64,000 bases of DNA from JAHJQZ01 sp963667595 (lineage in GTDB: Bacteria > Pseudomonadota > Alphaproteobacteria > Rhizobiales > Devosiaceae): the NCBI GenBank assembly GCA_963667595.2, contig CAXXWD010000001.1:682001-746000 (forward strand). Direction: 5' to 3'. This document shows, in pieces, positions 43,423 to 52,363 of this stretch. Position 1 is the first letter of the stretch. The number at the start of each line of letters is the position of its first letter. The position numbers and the translations under genes were made by a program. The notes below the pieces were generated by a model that was not told where the DNA came from, searched no databases, and saw nothing but the letters and a program-made list of their open reading frames with translations.

Positions 43423-44562
43423 CTAGAACGGGTTTGCCAGCCAGCGATTGGTCTTGCGCCCCTCGGCGGCGCCCAGTTCGAACAGCGGCGCCGTCTGTTT
43501 GACGCTGAAATCCAAAAGGTTGCCGAGCGGATAGCTGGCATCGATAGCGGTCACGTGCAGTTGGCCTTTGTGCTTGTTCACGTAGTCGCGGGAGGCGAGC
43601 AACTGGTTTTGGGTGTTGGCCTTGAGGGTGGTCTCGAACGAACGCTCAACGATATTGACAATACCAGGCCTGGTCACCTGGAACTCGGGATCCAGCTTGC
43701 CATTGATAATGGCGAAAAACTGCGGATTACGTCCGAGCGGCACCGGAGATTCCGTTGCCAGCAGGGCTTCCGGCACGAGGATCAGGTTCGAGGTCACGCC
43801 GCCGTCGACATGCATCTCGGTGAACACCTTGCCATTGGCTTCGACGCGGATCGGCTTGGGAGCGAAAACGCCCGGCACGGACGCCGAGGCCAGAAGGATG
43901 GTCTGGAACAGCTCGATCGCGTCGGGAGTCGCGCTTTCGGCGATGGCACCCATGTTCCAGATCGCGGTTCGCTGGGAATCGACATCGGTCGTCGCAACAA
44001 GCAGCAGACGTCCTTCGTTATATTCCACCGCGACGTCTTCGAGCAGATCCTTATCGACATGCGCTTCGACCAGTTTTCTCAGCGGCACTTCGCTGAAGAC
44101 ACCCGAGCCGCCGAACAACACATTGAGCCCGGCGAATTCCATGATGTCCTGCGCTTCGCCACTGGTGAACATGGCGGTCAGCTCGTCGTCGCGCTTCGGG
44201 CCGATAAAGGCGAACGGCGCGATGAGCGCGCCAACGCTGACACCGGTGACGATGGAGAATTCGGGTCGCGTTCCGGTCTCGGTCCAGCCCGTCAAAAAGC
44301 CCGCGCCATAAGCGCCATTGGCGCCGCCGCCGGAAAGCGCCAGCATGCTGAACGGACCCGGCACGCGCTGTTCCAGCCCGAGCTTGACCATCGAGTCCAT
44401 CGCGGCATGATCGTCCGACCAGAACCGCGCCGACGGGAAGTTCGGCAAGCTTGCGGCCGCCTGTTCGTTTTCCGTGTAGGCCACGCGGGACGTGGCGCAT
44501 CCTGTTACTGTCAGGGACATGGCGGCCAACATCGCCACCAACGCAATTCGCTTTACTCTCAT
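43423..44562 (-). CDS. Patatin-like phospholipase, lipoprotein
   Basis: 379-aa lipid acyl hydrolase. The N-terminal signal peptide ends in the lipobox LTVTGC (about C22), so it is probably anchored in a membrane facing the periplasm. Patatin motifs: oxyanion loop ALSGGGANGAYGAGFL near residue 80, nucleophile GVSVGAL (GxSxG), and the catalytic Asp in MHVDGGVTSN. The stop codon TAG lies in the CTCTAG end of the adjoining repeat. Confidence 0.85.
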   Translation of the reverse strand: MRVKRIALVAMLAAMSLTVTGCATSRVAYTENEQAAASLPNFPSARFWSDDHAAMDSMVKLGLEQRVPGPFSMLALSGGGANGAYGAGFLTGWTETGTRPEFSIVTGVSVGALIAPFAFIGPKRDDELTAMFTSGEAQDIMEFAGLNVLFGGSGVFSEVPLRKLVEAHVDKDLLEDVAVEYNEGRLLLVATTDVDSQRTAIWNMGAIAESATPDAIELFQTILLASASVPGVFAPKPIRVEANGKVFTEMHVDGGVTSNLILVPEALLATESPVPLGRNPQFFAIINGKLDPEFQVTRPGIVNIVERSFETTLKANTQNQLLASRDYVNKHKGQLHVTAIDASYPLGNLLDFSVKQTAPLFELGAAEGRKTNRWLANPF

Positions 44563-44919
44563 GTCGTCTTTTGTTGCCGCAGCCGGCAGCCTTTACTCAC
44601 TCGTTTCCCAAGGCACGACGCAGCCGGATGGAAACGGGGCAAAGCCGGCTGGTGCGATGCTAAAAGCACAGGACTATCCTCACCGTTAACGCCGACGAGG
44701 CAAACTGCCGCATAATCAATGAACCCCTACCGCGCGTCCCCGCAAAGACGCGTTGGGGGGCAGAAGACGGCAGGAAAGAAAGCCCCGTTGAATCCTTGCC
44801 CCAACCCTACCGGTTGCTTGCCAATAATTAACTTCACCTAATATACAATAATCAGCATAATCAAATATATCTTGAACACGCCCCAAATATCGGGGTCGCT
44901 TTTATAGAAGGCTCGCAAA
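44563..44919. other. Intergenic region between patatin and DUF2202 genes
   Basis: 357 bases between divergent genes. The right end is AT-rich (AATATACAATAATCAGCATAATCAAATATATC), as a promoter for the DUF2202 gene should be. A small CCCC..CGGGG hairpin follows it at about 44881-44895. No open frame with a ribosome-binding site was found. Confidence 0.4.
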
Positions 44920-45426
44920 ATGAAATCGCCCATACGAACACTCGCCACTCTCGCCCTTGTCGCCGGTCTTGCAACGACACCGGTCTTGACCGCTCTTCCC
45001 GCTTCCGCCGCCTCTCTGCCCGAGCCCGTGGCGCAGGCGCTCACCACGGCGCTTCAGGACGAGTATCACGCCGAGGCTTTCTATGACGCGGTCATGCAGA
45101 AATTCGGCGACTGCCGTCCGTTTTCCAACATCATCAAGGCCGAACAGACGCATCAGGCCGAACTCATTGCCCTGATGAAACAGTACGGCGTGACAGTGCC
45201 GGCCAACAGCCAGCTCGGCTCGGCCGAGATCAAGGCCGCCGTCCCGGCCACCATCGCCGGTGCCTGCACGATCGGGGTCAAGGCGGAAATCGATAACGCC
45301 GCGCTCTACGACAACGACCTCCTGCCGGCCGTTTCCGCCTATCCGGATATCGTTTTCGTTTTCGAAGCCCTGCGCGACGCCTCCCAGCAAAAACACCTGC
45401 CCGCCTTTCAGCGCTGCGCCTGGTAG
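44920..45426 (+). CDS. Secreted ferritin-like DUF2202 family protein
   Basis: 168 aa with a clear signal peptide (MKSPIRTLATLALVAGLATTPVLTALPASAA). The mature part is a four-helix ferritin-like domain: ALQDEYHAEAFYDAV and IKAEQTHQAELIALM hold glutamate and histidine positions expected to bind metal, and KAEIDNAALYDNDLL and VFEALRDASQQKHLPAFQRC follow. DUF2202 proteins have no settled function. Four cysteines in the mature chain may form disulfides. Confidence 0.75.
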   Translation: MKSPIRTLATLALVAGLATTPVLTALPASAASLPEPVAQALTTALQDEYHAEAFYDAVMQKFGDCRPFSNIIKAEQTHQAELIALMKQYGVTVPANSQLGSAEIKAAVPATIAGACTIGVKAEIDNAALYDNDLLPAVSAYPDIVFVFEALRDASQQKHLPAFQRCAW

Positions 45427-45449
45427 GGCGTTTCGCGTTTCGGCAAAAA

Positions 45450-45512
45450 GGGTTCGGCCCCCTTTCTCCCTTTCCTGAGCCCGGCATAACAGGGGGAGAA
45501 AGGGCGGAACCC
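45450..45512. terminator. Long inverted repeat between convergent genes
   Basis: GGGTTCGGCCCCCTTTCTCCC (45450-45470) pairs almost throughout with GGGGGAGAAAGGGCGGAACCC (45492-45512). TTT follows on the plus strand and A-rich sequence precedes on the other, so it may stop both transcripts. Confidence 0.65.
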
Positions 45513-45533
45513 TTTAAAAAACGGGGTTTTTCT

Positions 45534-46703
45534 TCACACCGCTTTCACCGCTTCGACGAACCGGTCGATCTCGTCTTCGGTATTGAAATAATGAACCGAA
45601 GCGCGCGCCAGCGAGTCGAATCCGCGCCGGCCGAGGTCCAGCCGGGCATAACTCAAGGGCGAAACGGACATGTTGATGGCGCGCGCACGCAAAGCCTCGT
45701 AGAGCGCGTTCGGCGTCGTGCCCGCCTTGGTGAACGTGACGATGCCGGACTTTTTGAGGCCCCGGTCGGTCACGCTGACGCCCGGGATGGCGGCAAGTTC
45801 CCGCCGCAGCGCTTCGGCCAGCATGACGACCCGCGCTTCGATGTCGGCCATGCCGATATCCCGTGCGTAACGCACGGCCGCAACCAGACCGACACGTCCG
45901 GCGACATTGCTTTCCCAGGTCTCAAAACGCCGGGCACCGTCGGCATAGGCAAAATCCTGGTCGTCGGTCCATCTCGCCGCCAACAGATCGACAAAGGGCG
46001 GGTCCATCGTTTCGATCAGGCTTTTGCGCACATAAAGAAAGCCGGTGCCGCGCGGACCGCGCAGAAACTTGCGTCCGGTGCCGGAGAGCACATCGCACCC
46101 CAGCTTTTCCACATCGAGCGCGATCTGGCCGGCGGACTGGCAGGCATCGAGCATGAAGATCAGCCCATGCGCATGGGCGACGGACCCCACCTCCGCCGCC
46201 GGATTGACGAGCCCACCCTGGGTCGGCACATGCGTTACGGCGATAAGGCGGGTCTTTTCGGTCACCAGCCCCGAAATGGCGCTCACATCGATCTGGCCAT
46301 GTTCGTCCGAAGGAACGAGATCGACAAAAAGTCCACGCCGTTTCGCCTGCTGCAATAGGGCGAGATAATTCGAGGCATATTCCGATTCATGGGTCAGAAT
46401 GCGGTCGCCCGGCTTGAGATCGAGACCGTAAAACGCCATGTCCCAGGCGCGCGTCGCGTTTTCGACAAAAGCAATCTCATCAGGCCGGGCATTCAAAAGC
46501 CCGGCGAATTCGCTATAGAACGCATCGAGTTCGGGTGCGGCCCGCCGTTCCGCCTCATAGCCGCCGACGGCGTTCTCGAGGTCCAGATGACCCCTGACCG
46601 CTTGATAAACCGGCCGCGGCATCAACGAGGCGCCGGCATTGTTGAAGTGAATGATATCCTGCGTGGCCGGCGTATCGGCCCGAACGGCGGTAAGATCGAT
46701 CAT
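45534..46703 (-). CDS. Class V aminotransferase / cysteine-desulfurase-like PLP enzyme
   Basis: 389-aa fold-type I PLP enzyme. The N-terminal IIHFNNAGASLMPRPVYQ and the FVENATRAWDMAFY segment belong to the NifS/kynureninase-like class V group. The PLP lysine is in LSGTGRKFLRGPRGTGFLYV, with THVPTQGGLVNPAAEVG and MLDACQSAGQIALD (the Asp of the cofactor) upstream. No Cys-loop typical of IscS is obvious, so a role as an aminotransferase, lyase or epimerase is as likely as desulfurase. Divergent from the TetR gene by 107 bases. Confidence 0.8.
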   Translation of the reverse strand: MIDLTAVRADTPATQDIIHFNNAGASLMPRPVYQAVRGHLDLENAVGGYEAERRAAPELDAFYSEFAGLLNARPDEIAFVENATRAWDMAFYGLDLKPGDRILTHESEYASNYLALLQQAKRRGLFVDLVPSDEHGQIDVSAISGLVTEKTRLIAVTHVPTQGGLVNPAAEVGSVAHAHGLIFMLDACQSAGQIALDVEKLGCDVLSGTGRKFLRGPRGTGFLYVRKSLIETMDPPFVDLLAARWTDDQDFAYADGARRFETWESNVAGRVGLVAAVRYARDIGMADIEARVVMLAEALRRELAAIPGVSVTDRGLKKSGIVTFTKAGTTPNALYEALRARAINMSVSPLSYARLDLGRRGFDSLARASVHYFNTEDEIDRFVEAVKAV

Positions 46704-46810
46704 ATTGTTTCTCTGGCGATGGCGCGGATGAAGACCGGCGACTATTCAGCTATAGTGACCGGCAAACGCAAGGCTGGCAAATCGCCCGCGAAAATGTAAG
46801 ACTATATCAC

Positions 46811-47449
46811 ATGACACGGCACGACGAACGCAGCGACCGGCGCGGCTACCATCACGGCAATCTCAGGGAAGCGCTGATCCAGGCGGCTCGCGAGCTTATG
46901 GCCGAACACGGGGCCGTCGGCGTCACCCTGTCCGAGGCGGCCCGCATGGCCGGTGTCAGCCCCGCCGCGCCCTATCGCCATTTCAAGGACCGCAACACCT
47001 TGATGATCGCGCTGGCGGTGGAGGGGTTCACCAGCTTCGCCGACACGCTGGAAAAAGCATGGGACAACGGCGCCGGCGGCTCCTTGACTTCATTGTTGCG
47101 CATCGGCAATGCCTATGTCGGCTTCGTTCGGCGCCAGCCGGCCTCTTATACCGCCATGTTCGAATCCGGCATCGACCACGGGTCCGACCCCGAGCTGTCC
47201 CGCCAGAGCAACCGTGCCTTCTGGGTCATACGCGATGCGGCGGCGGCCATGCATGCCAGCCTGCCGGAAGACCGGCGCGCCCCGCCCCTGATGATCGCGC
47301 TGCATGTCTGGACCATGGCGCACGGCATCTCCTCGCTGTTCCTCAGAGGCGATACTGCCCGGCGCAACCTGCCGGTCTCGCCCGAAGAACTGCTGGAATC
47401 CGGCATTCTCATCTATCTGCACGGACTGGGCCTCGATCAGAAGCACTGA
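46811..47449 (+). CDS. TetR-family transcriptional regulator
   Basis: 212 aa. HTH in YHHGNLREALIQAARELMAEHGAVGVTLSEAARMAGVSPAAPYRHFKDRNTLMIALA, residues about 13-70. The C-terminal domain belongs to the WHG/TetR_C group. Divergent from the class V aminotransferase gene, which it may control. Confidence 0.88.
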   Translation: MTRHDERSDRRGYHHGNLREALIQAARELMAEHGAVGVTLSEAARMAGVSPAAPYRHFKDRNTLMIALAVEGFTSFADTLEKAWDNGAGGSLTSLLRIGNAYVGFVRRQPASYTAMFESGIDHGSDPELSRQSNRAFWVIRDAAAAMHASLPEDRRAPPLMIALHVWTMAHGISSLFLRGDTARRNLPVSPEELLESGILIYLHGLGLDQKH

Positions 47450-47659
47450 CGCGCGACCGCATGTCCTGCTGTCATTTATGTGCCGCACTCACCATATGAG
47501 ATGGTGGAAAAAGGCGGAACGTCTCCGTTCTTTTCCGGTTTTCCTAAAAAAAGGAGTCGCCCCGTCCGGGGCCCAAAAATCCCCTGCACCCTCTTGACAA
47601 GAGGCTTACTTCATCCATCTATGTAAATGTTATTAACATTCACACCAAAGGAGGCTGCC

Positions 47660-48202
47660 ATGCAGATTGCCGCCAAATTGGACGAATGGGGCAAGGGTGC
47701 CTGGATTGCGGTGATGATTGCCGCCTTCGTGGTGTTCTGGCCTGCCGGACTGGCTTTACTGGCTTACCTGATATGGAGCGGAAGAATGGGCTACAGACAT
47801 TGCTATTGGGACGGACGCACCGAAGACGAGTTCCGTCAGCGTCGTGACGAAATGCGCAAGGAATGGCGTCAGCATCGCGAAGAGTGGAAGGAAATGCGGC
47901 GCAGCTGGCGCCAGAGCATGCGCGACCACTGGCGCTCCTACCAGCGCTCCGCCGAATCGAGCGGCAACGCCGCCTTCGACGAGTACAAGGCCGAAACGCT
48001 GAAGCGTCTCGAAGAAGAACAGGATGAATTCTCGAGCTTCCTCGACAATCTGAGGAAGGCCCGCGACAAGGCCGAGTTCGATCAGTTCATGCAGTCCCGT
48101 CGCGCCGCTGCGACCAAGCCCGAGCCGGCCCCCGAACCGAGCCCGGAACCGGAACCGGCCCCCGAGCGCAACGATGACAATCCGGCCCCCTATCAGGCCT
48201 GA
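47660..48202 (+). CDS. DUF2852 membrane protein
   Basis: 180 aa. One hydrophobic segment near residues 13-36 (AWIAVMIAAFVVFWPAGLALLAYLIW), then a highly charged cytoplasmic helix rich in Arg, Glu and Trp (RQRRDEMRKEWRQHREEWKEMRRSW) and a C-terminal low-complexity Pro-Glu-Ala run. DUF2852 is widespread in Hyphomicrobiales with unknown function. AAAGGAGG seven bases before the ATG fixes the start. A strong terminator follows. Confidence 0.82.
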   Translation: MQIAAKLDEWGKGAWIAVMIAAFVVFWPAGLALLAYLIWSGRMGYRHCYWDGRTEDEFRQRRDEMRKEWRQHREEWKEMRRSWRQSMRDHWRSYQRSAESSGNAAFDEYKAETLKRLEEEQDEFSSFLDNLRKARDKAEFDQFMQSRRAAATKPEPAPEPSPEPEPAPERNDDNPAPYQA

Positions 48203-48231
48203 CCCCGTCATCTCCCAAACGATCCCATGCC

Positions 48232-48268
48232 AGACGCCGCCCGCATCCCCAACGAGCGGCGTCTTTTT
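48232..48268 (+). terminator. Rho-independent terminator after the DUF2852 gene
   Basis: AGACGCCGC and GCGGCGTCT form a nine-base stem around a 15-base loop, followed directly by TTTTT. Confidence 0.8.
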
Positions 48269-48429
48269 GTGATGGACACGCGTGCTCGGCTGGAGCGCGT
48301 CACGTTGTGGTGAAAGCCTCGTGGCAAGAGCCACGCGTTTTCTCCCCCTCGGACCGGAATCCCGAGGGCAAGCTCTTGATGGGGAGGAAAGCCGAGAGGC
48401 AAAGCTTCCGCCTGAACCTGAAAGCCTCC

Positions 48430-48484
48430 AGTGCATCGGGTGTTGCGAAAAACCGGATTTTACTTTTTCGCCCGATGTTCTAAC
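48430..48484. repeat. Dispersed palindrome, module two only
   Basis: GCATCGGGTGTTGCGAAAAACCGG..CTTTTTCGCCCGATG, then TTCTAA where other copies have CTCTAG. Arms GCATCGGG and CGCCCGATG fold over the central bases. Confidence 0.7.
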
Positions 48485-48511
48485 ACGCTCCGGCATCCGG
48501 GAGCCGAACCC

Positions 48512-49384
48512 ATGACCATCGACATCGAAGCGAACAAGCGGAAAGCCACCACATGGTTCCGCGAACTGCGCGACGCGATCGCCGCCGATTTCGAGATGAT
48601 CGAGGACGAGCTTGACGGCCCCCTTGCCGATCGGCCGCCCGGCCGGTTCGCCCGCGAACCCTGGCAACGCGAGGCCGGCGATGGCGGCGGCGGCGAGATG
48701 TCGACGCTTCATGGCCGCGTCTTCGAAAAGGCCGGCGTCCATATCTCGACAGCATATGGTCAGTTCAGCCCCGATTTCGCCGGCGAGATCGCCGGGACCG
48801 ACGCCGATCCGCGCTTCTGGGCCGCCGGCATTTCGCTGATCGCCCATCCGCGCAATCCCCATGTACCGGCCGTTCACATGAACACGCGGATGATCGTCAC
48901 CTCGAAAACCTGGTTCGGCGGCGGCGCTGATCTGACGCCCATGCTCGAGCGCAGACGCACACAGGACGACAGGGACAGCGTGGATTTTCACGCAGCGATG
49001 AAGCGGGCGTGTGCCGCCCATTCCGGGGTCGATTACGACGCCTGCAAAAGCTGGTGCGACCGCTATTTCTTCCTGCCCCATCGCAACGAGCCGCGCGGTA
49101 TCGGCGGCATTTTCTACGACCAGCACAATTCGGGCGACTGGGACGCCGATTTCGCCTTCACCAAGGATGTCGGCCGCGCCCTTCGCAACATCTATCCGGA
49201 TCTGGTCCGCCGCAACTTCAAAACACCCTGGACCGAGGCCGACCGCGACGAACAGCTTGTCTGGCGCGGCCGTTATGTCGAATTCAATTTGCTTTATGAT
49301 CGCGGCACGACATTCGGCCTTAAAACCGGTGGTAACGTAAAATCGATCCTGTCGTCGCTGCCGCCCGAAGTGAAATGGCCGTGA
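48512..49384 (+). CDS. hemF: Oxygen-dependent coproporphyrinogen III oxidase
   Basis: 290 aa, decarboxylates coproporphyrinogen III to protoporphyrinogen IX in haem synthesis. Signatures: EMSTLHGRVFEKAGVHISTAYG, VHMNTRMIVTSKTWFGGGADLTP, YFFLPHRNEPRGIGGIFYDQHNSGDW and WRGRYVEFNLLYDRGTTFGLKTGG. Start at MTIDIE, preceded by GGGAG at about eight bases; an ATG 81 bases earlier sits inside the repeat and was rejected. Present next to DUF2852, as often in the order. Confidence 0.94.
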   Translation: MTIDIEANKRKATTWFRELRDAIAADFEMIEDELDGPLADRPPGRFAREPWQREAGDGGGGEMSTLHGRVFEKAGVHISTAYGQFSPDFAGEIAGTDADPRFWAAGISLIAHPRNPHVPAVHMNTRMIVTSKTWFGGGADLTPMLERRRTQDDRDSVDFHAAMKRACAAHSGVDYDACKSWCDRYFFLPHRNEPRGIGGIFYDQHNSGDWDADFAFTKDVGRALRNIYPDLVRRNFKTPWTEADRDEQLVWRGRYVEFNLLYDRGTTFGLKTGGNVKSILSSLPPEVKWP

Positions 49385-49507
49385 ATGCTCTGCATTTCGG
49401 TTGACTTATCCCTAAGCTCTTGTCTCAATTGATCGAAGTCATCGACACGCCTTTGCCATTCTTGTGTGATTAGTTTCGTAAATCGGCAAAGACCGAAGGA
49501 GGGAAGA

Positions 49508-49684
49508 ATGAAAGTCTTCAAATGCGGTTCCCTGGTTCCGGGTTGCGACTGGCACACCCAGCACGCCGACGAGGCTGAAGTCGTCCGTCGTGCAGTGGAA
49601 CATCTGAAATCCGCCCATGAGGAACAGACGGTTCGTCCCAACATGGTGGAACTGATCAAGGAACGCATCACCGACGCCGGTTGA
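49508..49684 (+). CDS. DUF1059 small protein
   Basis: 58 aa, MKVFKCGSLVPGCDWHTQ, then HADEAEVVRRAVEHLKSAH. Two cysteines and two histidines in the CG..GCDWH region are the conserved DUF1059 features and suggest a metal site. AGGAGG precedes the ATG at about six bases. Function unknown; cytoplasmic. It stands alone between hemF and the repeat cluster. Confidence 0.8.
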   Translation: MKVFKCGSLVPGCDWHTQHADEAEVVRRAVEHLKSAHEEQTVRPNMVELIKERITDAG

Positions 49685-49757
49685 TCGCCGGTCCGGCCAG
49701 ACTCGTTTCGCGTCCAGATCGGTAGGCGAAATAGCGGCGCCGGTTTTTCAAAAAAGG

Positions 49758-49969
49758 AACACCGCGACGACAAAAGGATGAGGCGTGTGTTCCAAGTCCG
49801 TCGGAACACAAAACGTGCCAGACTAGATCACGTTTTGGCTGGATCGTGTGATCTGCTCTATCTTCGTTGTCTGTCGTGTTCATCGGGAAAACAGTCCGCT
49901 GGACTGTTTTCTGATCCTTTTTCACGCGAACCGGTGAACCGGTATTAACTTCGCCTGAAAACACCCTAG
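49758..49969. repeat. Cluster of three dispersed repeat families in 212 bases
   Basis: From left to right: the GTGTTCC..GGAACA family (49758-49823, copy at 38834), the GATCACG..CGTGTGATC family (49824-49860, copy at 8443), a TCGGGAAAACAGTCCGCTGGACTGTTTTCTGA hairpin, and a half copy of the GCGAACCGGTAT..CGCCYGAAACACYCTAG family (49948-49969, full copy at 43382). The last ends in the cca stop codon. Confidence 0.65.
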
Positions 49970-51171
49970 TCGGGCTGGCTGGCCCGCGCCCGCGCCACCA
50001 GGTCGGTCCCGGTCAAGGTGAAGCCGCTGTCGATCCAGGCGGTTTCGAGCCGTGACAGCAGGACGCCGAGTTCAGGTCCCGGAGTGAAGCCGTGCTGCAA
50101 GAGCATGGCGCCCGAAACGGGAAAAGCCGGCGGGTTGTACGCCATGACAAGGCGTCGAACATCATCGGTTTGCGCCTTGGGCCAGCCCAAGCGTGCAGCG
50201 GCGATATCGGTCGCGACATCTTTTGCCTCGGGGAAACGATAGGCCGCCTCGGCCAGCCGGCGAACGCCGATGAGATCCGCCGCCCGTGTGGTTGCCTCGA
50301 TCTGGCGCACCAGGGCATTGCTCAGCCGCCAGTCGGTCTTGAGCCGGGCCAGACCAATGCCATCGGCCAGAAGTGCCAAACGGCCGGCAAGCTGTGGCTG
50401 GGCGGCTGTTTTCTCGTAACGGCGTAGATGCTGGAGCCCGGCCGCATCGAGCGCGACAAGGCCGATATCGGCCATCGCTTTCAGCGTATTGACGCATCTG
50501 GGCAGGGCCAGAATACGCGTCATCTCGTGTCCGATGCGTTCGGCGGAAACCGGTCCGAGATCATTGGCCGCTTCCGCACAGGCCTTGAGGCCCGCCGCAT
50601 CGAACACCTCGCCGCCATGGCTGGCCGAAAAGCGAAAGAACCGGAAAATACGCAACCGGTCTTCTTCGATGCGGCTTGCGGCGTCGCCGATGAACCGGAC
50701 CCGGCCGGCAAGACAGTCCTCGATCCCGCCCAGGGGATCGAACAAGGTGCCGTCCGGCCCGCAATAAAGCGCGTTAAGGGTAAAATCCCGCCGCCTGGCG
50801 TCCTCGGTCCAGTCGGTGCCGAAGCGCACCACGGCGTGTCGGCCGTCCGTTTCGACGTCCCGCCGCAAACTCGTCACTTCAAACCCGCGCCGATCGACAA
50901 CGAGCGTCACCGTGCCGAAGGCAATCCCGGTCGGCACGGCGGCGATGCCGCACGCTTCGGCGCGTTGCATCACCGTTTCGGGCAAGAGCGTGGTCGCGAG
51001 ATCGATCTCCGAAGGTGTCCCGCGTCCGAGCAGTGTATCGCGAACCGCACCGCCGACGACCCGCACCGCGCCGGTATCGCCCCCGAGTGCCGCAAACACC
51101 GCTTGCAGATCCCGCTCCTTGAGCCAGTTGGCCGTTTCAAGGCGCTGGCGGGCTTGGTCTGCCGCACTCAC
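49966..51171 (-). CDS. cca: CCA-adding tRNA nucleotidyltransferase / poly(A) polymerase family
   Basis: 401-aa class II nucleotidyltransferase that adds or repairs the CCA end of tRNAs. N-terminal motif VVGGAVRDTLLGRGTPSEIDLATT, with the metal-binding pair EID in place of the usual DxD. Further motifs are ARRRDFTLNALYC and RIEEDRLRIFRFFRFSA. A C-terminal helical tail continues to residue 401. The stop TAG lies within the CCCTAG end of a repeat. The start overlaps the Nudix stop by four bases, so these genes form an operon. Confidence 0.9.
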   Translation of the reverse strand: MSAADQARQRLETANWLKERDLQAVFAALGGDTGAVRVVGGAVRDTLLGRGTPSEIDLATTLLPETVMQRAEACGIAAVPTGIAFGTVTLVVDRRGFEVTSLRRDVETDGRHAVVRFGTDWTEDARRRDFTLNALYCGPDGTLFDPLGGIEDCLAGRVRFIGDAASRIEEDRLRIFRFFRFSASHGGEVFDAAGLKACAEAANDLGPVSAERIGHEMTRILALPRCVNTLKAMADIGLVALDAAGLQHLRRYEKTAAQPQLAGRLALLADGIGLARLKTDWRLSNALVRQIEATTRAADLIGVRRLAEAAYRFPEAKDVATDIAAARLGWPKAQTDDVRRLVMAYNPPAFPVSGAMLLQHGFTPGPELGVLLSRLETAWIDSGFTLTGTDLVARARASQPD

Positions 51172-51794
51172 GACACCATCTCCCTGAGCGCCATTTCGAA
51201 GAAACGCCGGGTCAGGTTGCCGGTAATGCCCCAGATCGTGTGGCCCTGGTAAAGGATCTGCCAGGTCGAATGGGTGACGCCCCGCCGCTCCACCCGATAG
51301 GTCGAATAGGTCCCGGCATCGGCCAAAAGAGCCAGCGGCACCTCGAACAGGGCGGACACCTCCGACGGCTCGGGCAGAAAGGCCGCGCCCGGATGAACCG
51401 ACGCCACCACCGGCGTGATCAGGTAATTGGTGCCGGAATAATAGGAGGGCAGGTAACCGAGGATTTCGGCGTCCCCCGGGCGAAGGCCCACTTCCTCACG
51501 GGCTTCGCGCAGGGCCGCCGCGGCGGGATCGGCGTCTTCGGGCTCGATCTTGCCGCCGGGAAAGGACACCTGTCCGGAATGCGACCTCAGCGTCGAGGAG
51601 CGCTCGGTATAAAGAACGGTGTGCCCGTCCCCCCGTTCGACCAGCGCGATGAGCACGGCGGCCGGGACGGGTGGACTGGCTGGCGGCGCATCCGGCATCC
51701 AGTCCGGTTCGAGGCCGAGCGCATCCTCGATGACTTCCGGCGCCGGCAAGAGCCTTGTTCTTATGGCGTCGATCCGCCCGTCTCGTCCGGACAC
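51168..51794 (-). CDS. Nudix hydrolase, CoA pyrophosphatase type
   Basis: 208 aa. The UPF0035 signature YTERSSTLRSHSGQVSFPGGKIE marks the CoA-pyrophosphatase branch; it overlaps the Nudix box GGKIEPEDADPAAAALREAREEVGL. It likely cleaves CoA and its esters to phosphopantetheine and 3',5'-ADP. It shares four bases with cca and 34 bases with the GNAT gene upstream. Confidence 0.88.
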   Translation of the reverse strand: MSGRDGRIDAIRTRLLPAPEVIEDALGLEPDWMPDAPPASPPVPAAVLIALVERGDGHTVLYTERSSTLRSHSGQVSFPGGKIEPEDADPAAAALREAREEVGLRPGDAEILGYLPSYYSGTNYLITPVVASVHPGAAFLPEPSEVSALFEVPLALLADAGTYSTYRVERRGVTHSTWQILYQGHTIWGITGNLTRRFFEMALREMVS

Positions 51795-52363
51795 TCCGTC
51801 CTGTCTCCCGTCTTTGTATCACCGAAGCCGGCGACCGCGCCGGATAAACGCGTCGCCATGTCGGCGTCGTGAGAATGAACCAGAACGCGTCTCGGGTCGA
51901 CTGGTCCCGGAAAACTGATTGCGCCCGGCACCGTCGGCACGAAGCCGAGCGGGCCGTAATAGGGCGGATCGCCGATCAAAAGCACATAGCGACCTTCACC
52001 ACGGGAAAGCGCCAGCCGCGACACCTCGCGCACCAGCGCCTTGCCGGCACCGCGATTGCGATAGGCCGGATCGGTCGCCAGCGGCCCGAGCAAGTATCCG
52101 TCGATACCACCAACCGAAATCGGCGTCATCAACACCGATGAAACCCGCACCCCGTCGATCTCGGCAATAAGGCTGAGACTCTTGTCGATGGGATGGCGTT
52201 CGCGCACGCGAAACGCCGCCCGCGCGAAACGTCCCGGTCCGAAGGCCAGTTCCTGCAGATAGGCAACCCAGGCGTCATCGCCGAGTGTGGCCAGCCGGAT
52301 GGTGATGGAATTGGCTGAAAGGGGCGCAGCTTTTGCGGCCGCTGCGGCAGGAATCTCGGTCAT
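51761..52363 (-). CDS. GNAT-family N-acetyltransferase
   Basis: 200 aa with the GNAT core in residues about 25-165: RVSSVLMTPISVGGIDGYLLGPLATDPAYRNRGAGKALVREV (acetyl-CoA loop R-N-R-G-A-G-K) and VLLIGDPPYYGPLGFVP, which puts it in the YhbS-like group. Substrate unknown. It overlaps the downstream Nudix gene by 34 bases, an unusually long overlap, so translational coupling is likely. First gene of the three-gene run. Confidence 0.82.
   Translation of the reverse strand: MTEIPAAAAAKAAPLSANSITIRLATLGDDAWVAYLQELAFGPGRFARAAFRVRERHPIDKSLSLIAEIDGVRVSSVLMTPISVGGIDGYLLGPLATDPAYRNRGAGKALVREVSRLALSRGEGRYVLLIGDPPYYGPLGFVPTVPGAISFPGPVDPRRVLVHSHDADMATRLSGAVAGFGDTKTGDRTECPDETGGSTP

Larger units (their letters stand above)
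48203..48511. other. Intergenic region with terminator and module-two repeat upstream of hemF
   Basis: 309 bases. From left to right: the DUF2852 terminator (48232-48268), then about 160 bases without visible structure, then a single module-two repeat (48430-48484) ending 27 bases before the hemF start. Confidence 0.5.
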
